Assembly: GCA_021781425.1 (NCBI GenBank)
Contig: JAJXWU010000206.1
Location: 1 to 41,639, forward strand
Length of the DNA: 41,639 nucleotides
Direction of reading: 5' to 3'
DNA from: Pseudomonadota bacterium
Lineage (GTDB): Bacteria; Pseudomonadota; Gammaproteobacteria; Xanthomonadales; Rhodanobacteraceae
The number at the start of each line of letters is the position of its first letter. Position 1 is the first letter of the stretch. A program made the position numbers and the translations under genes. The notes below the pieces were generated by a model that searched no databases, had not been told where the DNA came from, and saw only the letters and a program-made list of their open reading frames with translations. Positions 7,967 to 15,106 of this stretch are shown here, piece by piece.

Positions 7967-8851
7967 TCAATTCGAGCGCAGCGCGGCGTGCTTGGCCGCA
8001 CGCGGATCGGCGCGCATGTTCTTGTCCGGATTGTGTTTGGTCAGCGCCGATTCCCACGAACCATATGCCGGATTCGGCAGGGCGAACCAGCGCGCGCCGA
8101 ACCAGTCGCGGTAGGGCGCGATGCGCTCGGCACGGGTGGCATTGTCCGCGTCCGCGCCATCGATGAAATCGCCGAGCTGGTCGCCGAACATCGCCAACAC
8201 GCGATAGCGCTGTGCGACGAGCCGGCGCCGACAGCCCTTGTCGCCGGAATCGCGATCCACGCAGCCGGGCGTGGCCACGCCGCGGTTGAGCACGGCGGCG
8301 TCGGTCAACGGGAATCCGTCCGCGGCGAGATTGGCGCGGGTGGAATCAGCCTGCAACGCATCGCGATTACTGATGTAGATCATGGTTACGCCGTGCGCGG
8401 CGGCGAACGTGGCGTATTCCAGCGCCCCCGGCAGCGCCCGCGCCGATGCCTGCCGCACCCAGGCATTCCACGCCTGCGCATTGAATGTCGCATTGTCGCG
8501 AAGCATGCGCGCCTCGAACGGCGAGTTATCGAGCACTGTCTCGTCGATGTCGACGATCACCGCCGGCGGCAGCTTGGCAGCATCATGGGTGCGCTCGCCT
8601 CGCGGCAGCGCATCCCATTGCGGATCGGCCAGCGCCGCAAGCAGTTTGCCTTCGGCCATACGGTAGATTTCGGCGTAGACGAGATCGTGCTCGACGCTGG
8701 TTTGCATCCAGACCGCGGCATTCAGCAAATCGTTGCCGGTGTACTCCGACGATGACGATGCACCCGCGTACATGGCGGGTTTTTGCGGTGCGCCGGCGCA
8801 GCCGGCGAGCAGGGCGGTGGCGATGAACGGGAATAGGGGGCGCAAAGTCAT
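7967..8851 (-). CDS. e(P4)-type acid phosphatase / 5'-nucleotidase lipoprotein (HAD class B/C)
   Basis: 294 aa from the ATG at 8851; a GTG at 8854 is in frame, but GGAG lies 8 bases before the ATG. A lipoprotein signal ends LLAGC with Cys18. The catalytic motif VIVDIDETVLDNS puts the nucleophile and acid at Asp101 and Asp103; YISNRD near residue 150 and GDQLGDF downstream complete the HAD-type set. This matches the Haemophilus e(P4) family, outer-membrane phosphatases that dephosphorylate nucleotides such as NMN and FMN. Only 21 bases separate it from the cydB stop on the same strand, so it is probably the third gene of the cydAB operon. The physiological substrate here is unknown. Confidence 0.88.
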   Translation of the reverse strand: MTLRPLFPFIATALLAGCAGAPQKPAMYAGASSSSEYTGNDLLNAAVWMQTSVEHDLVYAEIYRMAEGKLLAALADPQWDALPRGERTHDAAKLPPAVIVDIDETVLDNSPFEARMLRDNATFNAQAWNAWVRQASARALPGALEYATFAAAHGVTMIYISNRDALQADSTRANLAADGFPLTDAAVLNRGVATPGCVDRDSGDKGCRRRLVAQRYRVLAMFGDQLGDFIDGADADNATRAERIAPYRDWFGARWFALPNPAYGSWESALTKHNPDKNMRADPRAAKHAALRSN

Positions 8852-8872
8852 CACGGACTCTCCGGGTTCGTT

Positions 8873-9886
8873 TCAATGATAGCCCGCATCTGCGGCCACC
8901 TTGCCGCGGAAGACGCGATAGGAATAGGCGGTATAGGCGAGCACGGCGGGAATCATGATGCAGGCGCCGACCAACACGAAACCTTGCGAAGATGGCGGCG
9001 AAGCCGCCTGCCAGATGGTGAGTGTTGGTGGCACGATATTCGGCCAGATGCCGACGACGAGACCGGTGAAGCCGAGCGCGAAGAAGCACAGCGACAACAC
9101 GAACGGGGCGGTTTCGCGGTTGGCCAGCACCGCGCGCCACAAGGCAACGGCATTGACGATGGCAAGAATCGGCACGGGCGACAGATACAGCAGATTCGGC
9201 CACGCGAACCAGCGCGCCATCAATCCCGGATCGAGGAACGGCAGCCACGCGCTGACCAGCAGCATGAACGCGATTACCGCGAGCATCAGCGGCCGGGTCA
9301 GGTCGAAGGCGATGCGCTGCACGCGGCCGTCGGTTTTCAGGACCAGCCAGGTCGCGCCGAGCAGGGCGTAGCCGAAGACCACCGCCACGCCGGTCAGCAT
9401 CGAGAACGGACTGAACCAGGCGAACGCCGCCTCGTGCACGTACTTGCCGCCCTTGAGCGGCATGCCTTCGACCAATGCGCCGAGGATCAGGCCTTGCGCG
9501 AACGCGGCGAGCAACGATCCGACGTTGAACGCAATGCCCCAGATCCAGCGCGAGCGCTGCGCCTTGAAGCGGAACTCGAATGCGACGCCGCGGAAGATCA
9601 GCGCAATCAGCAGCGCGAGGATCGGCAGGTACAACGCCGACAACACAATGGAATACGCCGGCGGGAAAGCCGCCATCAGTCCCGCACCGCCCATCACCAG
9701 CCAGGTTTCGTTGCCGTCCCAGATCGGCGCGGCAGTGTTCATCATGAGATCGCGCTGCGCATCGTCGTCGGCGAATGGCGCCAGGATGCCGATACCCAAC
9801 ACGAAACCGTCGAGCAGCACGTACATCAGCACCGCGAAGCCGATGATGAAATACCAGACGACGGGAAGGGATTCGGCAAGCGTCAT
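8873..9886 (-). CDS. cydB: Cytochrome bd-type ubiquinol oxidase subunit II
   Basis: 337 aa, the length of CioB-like subunit II rather than the longer enterobacterial form. Seen: an N-terminal membrane span with YVLLDGFVLGIGIL, the conserved NETWLVMGGAGLMAAFPPAYS block near residues 57-76, and about eight to nine hydrophobic segments. With CydA it makes the inner-membrane quinol oxidase that reduces oxygen to water without pumping protons. GGGAGA precedes the ATG. It follows cydA after a 96-base gap that holds two strong hairpins and precedes the phosphatase gene. I found no cydX-like small frame after it. Confidence 0.96.
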   Translation of the reverse strand: MTLAESLPVVWYFIIGFAVLMYVLLDGFVLGIGILAPFADDDAQRDLMMNTAAPIWDGNETWLVMGGAGLMAAFPPAYSIVLSALYLPILALLIALIFRGVAFEFRFKAQRSRWIWGIAFNVGSLLAAFAQGLILGALVEGMPLKGGKYVHEAAFAWFSPFSMLTGVAVVFGYALLGATWLVLKTDGRVQRIAFDLTRPLMLAVIAFMLLVSAWLPFLDPGLMARWFAWPNLLYLSPVPILAIVNAVALWRAVLANRETAPFVLSLCFFALGFTGLVVGIWPNIVPPTLTIWQAASPPSSQGFVLVGACIMIPAVLAYTAYSYRVFRGKVAADAGYH

Positions 9887-9937
9887 GGTGTTCTCCCGTT
9901 GCCAGGCTCGATCGTCCGGTTTTCACCCGGCACCCTC

Positions 9938-9960
9938 GCCATTGGCATCCCGCCAATGGC
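9938..9960. repeat. REP-like hairpin in the cydA-cydB gap
   Basis: GCCATTGGC and GCCAATGGC form a perfect nine-base stem with a five-base loop. The core, read leftward as TGGCRGGATGCCA, recurs at 30849-30861 between hrcA and grpE, so this looks like a dispersed palindromic element. Confidence 0.6.
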
Positions 9961-9972
9961 CGTCGCCGTCGC

Positions 9973-9998
9973 GCGCGATGCATTATTTTGCATCGCGC
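9973..9998. repeat. Hairpin spanning the cydA stop codon
   Basis: GCGCGATGCA (9973-9982) and TGCATCGCGC (9989-9998) are perfect inverse complements around TTATTT. It starts inside the last cydA codons and covers the stop. Together with the next hairpin it could stabilise or partly terminate the cydA mRNA. Confidence 0.65.
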
Positions 9999-11380
9999 AG
10001 CACTCCGGCTCCGGCTTCATCGCCCAGCGACAAGGGTCGCGCGGCGGTTTGCGCCGTGCGTGGGCGCGGTGGCACAGCGACCGGTCCCGTGCGCAGCATG
10101 CGGATGAGATACCACGTCGCAAATCCGAACAGGACGAGGTAAACGACGACATAGACGACGAGCGAGACGAGCACGCTGCCCGCCGGAACCGGGCTCACGG
10201 CATCGGCCGTGCGCAGCACGCCGTAGACAACCCAGGGCTGGCGCCCTACTTCGGTCACCCACCAGCCGAGCACGAGCGCAACAAATCCGCTCGGCGTCAT
10301 CGCCATCCACGCGCGCAGATACCAGCGCGAGGAAAACGCGTTGCCGCGCCAGAGCTTCCACAAACCGATCCAGGCGACGAAAAGCATCAGCAAACCCAGC
10401 CCGACCATGATGCGGAAGGCATAGAACGGAATCAGTACCGGCGGGCGATCCTGCGGCGCAAAGTCCTTCAGACCCTGCACTTCGCCGCTCCAGGAATGGG
10501 TCAGGATCAAACTGCCCAGATGCGGCACGTCGAGCGCGTAATTGTTACGTTCGGCCTGCTCGTCGGGAATTGCGAACAGCGTCAGCGCCACATTCGATTC
10601 GGTATTCCAGCGCGCCTCGATGGCCGCCAGTTTGGCCGGCTGGTGCTCGCGCACTTCCTGCCCGGACAGATCGCCGACGATGATCTGCAACGGCGCGACG
10701 ATGGCGACGAAGACCAGCGCGCATTTCAGGCACAAGCGCGCCTTGTCGGCGAATTGCCCGCGCGCCAGGTAGAACGCCGACACACCGCCGATCACGAACG
10801 CCGTGGTCAGAAAAGCCGCCAGCACCATATGCGGCAGGCGGTAGAAAAACGAGGGATTGAAAATCACCGCCCACCAGTCGGCCGGATAGAACACGCCGTC
10901 GTGCAGCGCATAACCGGCCGGTGTCTGCATCCAGCTGTTTGCACTGATGATCCAGAAGCTAGAAAACAGCGTACCCAGCGCGACCATGCAGGTGGCGAAG
11001 AAGTGCGCGCGGTGGCTCACGCGCTGCCAGCCGAACAGCATCACGCCGAAGAACGTGGCTTCCATGAAGAACGCGGTCAGCACTTCGTAATCAAGCAGCG
11101 GTCCGACCACATTGCCGGCGGCGGTGGAGAATCCGGCCCAGTTTGTGCCGAACTGGAAGCTCATCACGATGCCGGTGACAACGCCGACGCCGAACGAAAC
11201 GGCGAATATCTTCATCCAGAAGAAGTACAGATCGCGCAGCACATCCGCACGCGTGCGCAGCCACCACGCTTCGAGGAAGGCGAGCCAGCTCGCCAGACCG
11301 ATGGTGAAGGCCGGAAACAGGATGTGGAACGAAATCACGAAGCCGAATTGCAGACGCGACAACAGCACGGTTTCGGTCAT
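9983..11380 (-). CDS. cydA: Cytochrome bd-type ubiquinol oxidase subunit I (short Q-loop, CioA-like)
   Basis: 465 aa, shorter than the roughly 520-residue enterobacterial CydA because the long Q-loop insert is absent; this is the form found in cyanide-insensitive oxidases. Seen: His19 in the first span (ISFHILFP), Glu99 and Glu107 (DYEVLTAFFMEATFFG), His184 (RLPHM) as haem ligand, and the GRQPW motif in the C-terminal half. These are the haem b558/b595/d and proton-path residues of the family. It is an inner-membrane quinol oxidase with high oxygen affinity. GGAGAT lies before the ATG. Upstream sits a CTGTCA-N10-TGACAG dyad and a TATGGC/GCCATA dyad that may be regulatory. Confidence 0.96.
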   Translation of the reverse strand: MTETVLLSRLQFGFVISFHILFPAFTIGLASWLAFLEAWWLRTRADVLRDLYFFWMKIFAVSFGVGVVTGIVMSFQFGTNWAGFSTAAGNVVGPLLDYEVLTAFFMEATFFGVMLFGWQRVSHRAHFFATCMVALGTLFSSFWIISANSWMQTPAGYALHDGVFYPADWWAVIFNPSFFYRLPHMVLAAFLTTAFVIGGVSAFYLARGQFADKARLCLKCALVFVAIVAPLQIIVGDLSGQEVREHQPAKLAAIEARWNTESNVALTLFAIPDEQAERNNYALDVPHLGSLILTHSWSGEVQGLKDFAPQDRPPVLIPFYAFRIMVGLGLLMLFVAWIGLWKLWRGNAFSSRWYLRAWMAMTPSGFVALVLGWWVTEVGRQPWVVYGVLRTADAVSPVPAGSVLVSLVVYVVVYLVLFGFATWYLIRMLRTGPVAVPPRPRTAQTAARPLSLGDEAGAGVLRDAK

Positions 11381-11408
11381 CGGGACATCTCCGCCACAAC
11401 AGGCGGAT

Positions 11409-11446
11409 TATGGCACCGCCATACCTGTCACGCGCTTTCTTGACAG
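11409..11446. promoter_or_regulatory. Two dyads upstream of cydA, candidate operator region
   Basis: TATGGC-ACC-GCCATA occupies 11409-11423 and overlaps a minus-strand CATAAT (11407-11412) that could be a -10. CTGTCA (11425-11430) and TGACAG (11441-11446) are inverse complements 10 bases apart. The position fits control of cydA; no FNR/ANR-type TTGAT-N4-ATCAA box is seen. Confidence 0.45.
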
Positions 11447-11504
11447 CCAACAATGGCCAGTATCACACTGCGCGCCGCAGAAAAATTCCGAATAAGGGGA
11501 GCCA

Positions 11505-12134
11505 ATGAGAGTTCAACCGGCACGGGTAGTCGGCGCGGCCTTGCTGCTGGGTGCGTGCATGCAGGCAAATGCCTTTACCGTAGGCAACTCCACGCCCACC
11601 TCGGTGTATTTCGTACAAGGGCAAAGTTTCACACCAGCGGTCAGCGGTAATGCCGGCAGCGGCACGCCCAAACCCGACAGCTCGGGAAACGCCCAGTTGT
11701 CGTCGGTTCATATCGCGTTCGCGACGGGTCAAACGCCGTCATCGACGCTCTACATTTATTCGACTTTGCCGACGAACGGCGACGCGGCTACCGGCATCGG
11801 CAGCATCGCTTCCGCACCCGACAGTGGCGGCGGCAACTATGTTTTCAATCCGCCCGTTCCCGTGCCCTATTCGACGCAGACCTACGCAGTCCTGCCAGGT
11901 TGTGCCAGCATTTACGATGCGCCCGACAGCTATGCAGGTGGCACGGATCTTTATCCCGTAGGCTGCCCGGCGCCGGGAGCAAACCCGATCATCCAGGGCA
12001 CATACGACATCGGCTTCACCGCCACCTTTGTCGACCCGCCGCAGCCGGCTCCTATGATGAATTGGACTGGCGTCGGATTGCTCGTTTTTCTGCTTGCCGG
12101 CCTGGCGCTGGTTACGCGCAGGCGAGCAGCATAG
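11505..12134 (+). CDS. Exported protein with C-terminal sorting-like anchor
   Basis: 209 aa; AGGGGAG sits 4-10 bases before the ATG. The N-terminus is a signal peptide ending QANA at residues 20-23; it also contains LGAC at 15-18, which could act as a lipobox. The middle (about 24-175) is rich in Gly, Ser, Thr, Pro and Tyr and predicted all-beta, without a family I recognise. The C-terminal 31 residues have the three-part layout of exosortase/rhombosortase substrates: a short PAPMMNW motif, a hydrophobic span (VGLLVFLLAGLALV) and a basic end (RRRAA). It resembles IPTL-CTERM-like tails in layout but not in the key letters. Probably anchored at or released from the cell surface; function unknown. 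Confidence 0.78.
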   Translation: MRVQPARVVGAALLLGACMQANAFTVGNSTPTSVYFVQGQSFTPAVSGNAGSGTPKPDSSGNAQLSSVHIAFATGQTPSSTLYIYSTLPTNGDAATGIGSIASAPDSGGGNYVFNPPVPVPYSTQTYAVLPGCASIYDAPDSYAGGTDLYPVGCPAPGANPIIQGTYDIGFTATFVDPPQPAPMMNWTGVGLLVFLLAGLALVTRRRAA

Positions 12135-12170
12135 AACTACCGCGCCAGCCGCATCGAATCCGCCCGCCGC

Positions 12171-14153
12171 TCAATCCGCGAACATCTGCGCCAGCCGCGC
12201 GATGTGCGCGGCGGCGGTTTCGCGCTTGACTTGCGAATCCTGCTCCGCGTCGCGGCCGTCCCAATGCAGGTCTGCCTGCGGCAGTTCGGCGAGAAAGCGG
12301 CTCGGCTCGTTGGCGAGGATTTCGCCGTAGCGGCGCGAACGCTGCGCATAGGCCAGGCACAGACGTTCCTTGGCGCGCGTGATGCCGACGTAGAACAGGC
12401 GGCGCTCCTCGTCGAGGCGGCCTTCGGCGATGCTGGATTCGTGTGGCAGGGTGCCCTGCTCGACGCCGATGAGATACACGAAACTAAATTCCAGGCCCTT
12501 GGCCGAATGCAGGGTCATCAGGCGCACTGCATTTCCTGATTCGTCGCGATCCGCATTCGTGAGCAAGGCAAGTTGCGCGGCAAGATCGCCAGCACGACCG
12601 CCGTTCCTGCCCATCGCACGAAACCAGCCGGCGAGTTCGTCGATGTTCTCCAGCCGCCGCGCGCGCAGGGATTCGTCCTTGGTTTCGGCGCGGATATGTG
12701 CTTCATAACCGGCGCGGCGCACGATTTCCGCGACGAGGTCGGCCGCGGACATCGCGCGCATCGCCGACGTCAGATCGCCGATCACGTTCGCGAAACCGGC
12801 GAGCGCGGCGGCCGGCCGCGGCGCAAGCAGTTTCAGCGCCGCATCGCTGTGCGCCGCGTGCAACATCGAGACATGCCGTGACTGCGCCAACTCTCCGAGT
12901 CTTTCCAGCGTAGTCGCGCCGATCTCGCGGCGCGGCACGTTGGCCACGCGCAGGAACGCGGCATCGTCGTCGGGATTGACCAGCAGGCGCAGGTAGCCGA
13001 GTACGTCCTTGACCTCGGTACGCTCGAAGAACGCCGTGCCGCCGGTCAACTGGTATGGCACACGCAGCGCACGCAGCGCCTTCTCGACCGGCCGCGATTG
13101 ATGGTTCCCGCGATACAGCACGGCGAATTCGTTCCACGGCGTCTTGGTCAGTTGCTGCTGATGTGCGATGTCGGCGGCAACGCGCTCGGCCTCGTGTTCA
13201 TCGTCGCGGCAGGCCAGCACGCGGATCGGCACGCCTTCGCGGTGCTCGCTCCACAACCGTTTTTCGTGGACATGCGGATTGTGCGCGATCAGCGCGTTGG
13301 CCGCGCGCAGGATGCGCCCGCTGCACCGGTAATTCTGTTCGAGCTTGATCACTTTCAGTGCGGGATAGTCGCGCGCCAACTCGTCGAGGTTGCCGGGATT
13401 GGCGCCGCGCCAGGCGTAGATCGACTGGTCGTCGTCGCCCACGCAGGTGAACGCGCCGCGGCCGCCGGCCAGCGCCTTCAACAGACGATATTGGGCAAGG
13501 TTCGTATCCTGGCATTCGTCCACCAACAGATAGCGCAGGCGCTCCTGCCACACGCTGCGCACATCCGCGTCGGTTTCGAGCAAGGCCAGCGGCAGCCGGA
13601 TCAGATCGTCGAAATCCACTGCATTGAACGCGGCCAGGCGCTTCTGGTAACGCGCATAAATATCCGCTGCTTCGCGTTCGCGCGCACTGCGTGCGGCATC
13701 CGCCGCCTGCTCGGATGTGAGGCCGCTGCCCTTGGCATTCGAGATCAGGCTGCGCAGCGCGAACAAGGCATCCGGCCTGGCCGCTGCCGGCGCCAGATCC
13801 TTGACGATCGCCGCGCTGTCGTCGGCATCGAATACGGAAAATCCGCGCTTGAGTCCCAGCTTGCCGTGCTCGGACTGCGCGATCTTCAGGCCCAGCGCAT
13901 GAAACGTTGCGATGGTGAGTTGCTCCGCTACTGCACTCTTGAGCAGCCGGCCGACGCGCTCGCGCATCTCGCGCGCGGCCTTGTTGGTGAACGTGATTGC
14001 GCCGATCTTGTCCGGCGCCATGTTCTTGCGCGCGATCAGATGTGCGATTTTCTCGGCGATCACGCGCGTCTTGCCGGAGCCGGCGCCGGCCAGCACGAGC
14101 AAGGGTCCGTCCGTGTATTCGACGGCGGCGCGTTGCGGCGGATTCAATCTCAT
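12171..14153 (-). CDS. rep: ATP-dependent DNA helicase, Rep type (UvrD/Rep superfamily 1A)
   Basis: 660 aa; the Rep helicase of E. coli is about the same length. It starts MRLNPPQRAAVEY, like Rep. Helicase motifs in order: Q motif, GAGSGKTR (Walker A, near residue 28), TFTNKAAREM (Ia), VDECQDTN (Walker B, II), GDDDQSIYAWRGA (III), LEQNYRC (IV), TLHSAKGLEF (V) and YVGITRAKERL (VI). It is a 3'-5' DNA helicase that helps forks past protein roadblocks. The frame stays open far upstream of 14153, but that part is antisense to apbE and not helicase-like. A TACAAT at 14181-14186 (minus) could be its -10, so it may be transcribed separately from the redox operon 47 bases upstream. Confidence 0.95.
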   Translation of the reverse strand: MRLNPPQRAAVEYTDGPLLVLAGAGSGKTRVIAEKIAHLIARKNMAPDKIGAITFTNKAAREMRERVGRLLKSAVAEQLTIATFHALGLKIAQSEHGKLGLKRGFSVFDADDSAAIVKDLAPAAARPDALFALRSLISNAKGSGLTSEQAADAARSAREREAADIYARYQKRLAAFNAVDFDDLIRLPLALLETDADVRSVWQERLRYLLVDECQDTNLAQYRLLKALAGGRGAFTCVGDDDQSIYAWRGANPGNLDELARDYPALKVIKLEQNYRCSGRILRAANALIAHNPHVHEKRLWSEHREGVPIRVLACRDDEHEAERVAADIAHQQQLTKTPWNEFAVLYRGNHQSRPVEKALRALRVPYQLTGGTAFFERTEVKDVLGYLRLLVNPDDDAAFLRVANVPRREIGATTLERLGELAQSRHVSMLHAAHSDAALKLLAPRPAAALAGFANVIGDLTSAMRAMSAADLVAEIVRRAGYEAHIRAETKDESLRARRLENIDELAGWFRAMGRNGGRAGDLAAQLALLTNADRDESGNAVRLMTLHSAKGLEFSFVYLIGVEQGTLPHESSIAEGRLDEERRLFYVGITRAKERLCLAYAQRSRRYGEILANEPSRFLAELPQADLHWDGRDAEQDSQVKRETAAAHIARLAQMFAD

Positions 14154-14200
14154 CGGCGCGAGCGGCAAAATCGGTCGCGCATTGTAACCGCCGGCGCAAT

Positions 14201-15106
14201 TCAGGCGACGCGGACGATATCGCCGTCGCAGGAACCATCGTCGCGGATGGTCAGATGCGGCAAACCCAGCCCGCGCAGATAGGCGCCTCCACCCTCGACA
14301 CCCATCAGCATCGCCAGCGTCGCCGCCGCGCCGGCGATGAGGCAGCTTTCGGCCACGACGCTGACGCTGGCGAAACCCTGCGCCGGTTCGCCGCGGCGCG
14401 GGTCGACGATATGCGAATAGCGGCGCCCATCGACGATCAGCGCGCGTTCGTAGTCGCCGCTCGTCGCCAGTCCGCCGCGCGGCAATTCGATGCGCGCCGC
14501 CGCGCGTCCGGACGCTCGCGGCGCCTTGATGCCGACGATCCAGGGCGAGCCGTCGCGATGCGGGCCGATCAGAGCCAGATCGCCGCCGAGATCGATGACG
14601 CCCGAAACCGCGCCGACATCGCGACACGCCTGCGCGCAGCGGTCGGCGGCGTATTCCTTGACGATTCCGCCCAGATCCAGATGCATGCCGGACACCGCCA
14701 AGCGCAAAAACGGGCGCCGCCACTGCACCCGATGCCAGCCGGTGAGCGTGAGCGCCGCAGCGATTTCGGTCTTGTGCGGCAAACGCGTGCCCTGTGCATC
14801 CCACAACCGCGTCAGCGCTCCGGCGGTGATGTCAAACAGGCCGCCGCTTTGGGCGTGCAGCGCGGCGGCGAAGTCGATCAGGTTGGCCGTCTCCGCATCG
14901 ACTTCGATGCCCGCGATAGCGCTCGCCGCGATGCGCGCAACGAGGCTGTCGTCGCGGTAATGCGAATATTTGCGGTCCAGCCGCGTACATTCGGCAACGA
15001 CCGCCGCCCGCGCGGCCTGCGCGATGGGTTCGGCGTCCGTCTCCAGATGCAGAGTGCACGGGCAACCCATGCTGGAGAAGTCGAATTTGTATACTTCGCC
15101 ACTCAA
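14201..15106 (-). CDS. apbE: ApbE-family FAD:protein FMN transferase
   Basis: 301 aa from a TTG at 15106 whose last two bases overlap the TGA of the upstream DUF3570 gene; the next in-frame ATG is at 15070, but it would remove the conserved KFDFSSMGCPCTL start. ApbE enzymes link FMN to Thr/Ser of exported proteins. Seen: SMGCPCTLHL near 12-21, a KYSHYRDDS stretch, HLDLGGIVKEYAADR, VIDLGGDLALIG and YSHIVDPRRGEP. The usual metal-binding ADALxT block is replaced by IAGAAATLAML, with Gly where Asp normally sits. No signal peptide is seen from this start. Last gene of the five-gene redox operon; its likely partners are encoded just upstream. Confidence 0.88.
   Translation of the reverse strand: MSGEVYKFDFSSMGCPCTLHLETDAEPIAQAARAAVVAECTRLDRKYSHYRDDSLVARIAASAIAGIEVDAETANLIDFAAALHAQSGGLFDITAGALTRLWDAQGTRLPHKTEIAAALTLTGWHRVQWRRPFLRLAVSGMHLDLGGIVKEYAADRCAQACRDVGAVSGVIDLGGDLALIGPHRDGSPWIVGIKAPRASGRAAARIELPRGGLATSGDYERALIVDGRRYSHIVDPRRGEPAQGFASVSVVAESCLIAGAAATLAMLMGVEGGGAYLRGLGLPHLTIRDDGSCDGDIVRVA

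Noticed and set aside
8876-11443. 855-residue open frame antisense to cydAB
   Set aside because: Its sequence is a low-complexity His/Arg/Gln/Glu-rich shadow of the cyd genes; both cyd proteins are clearly real.
14154-14804. N-terminal extension of the Rep helicase to 877 residues
   Set aside because: The extra part is antisense to apbE, not helicase-like; the family start is at 14153.
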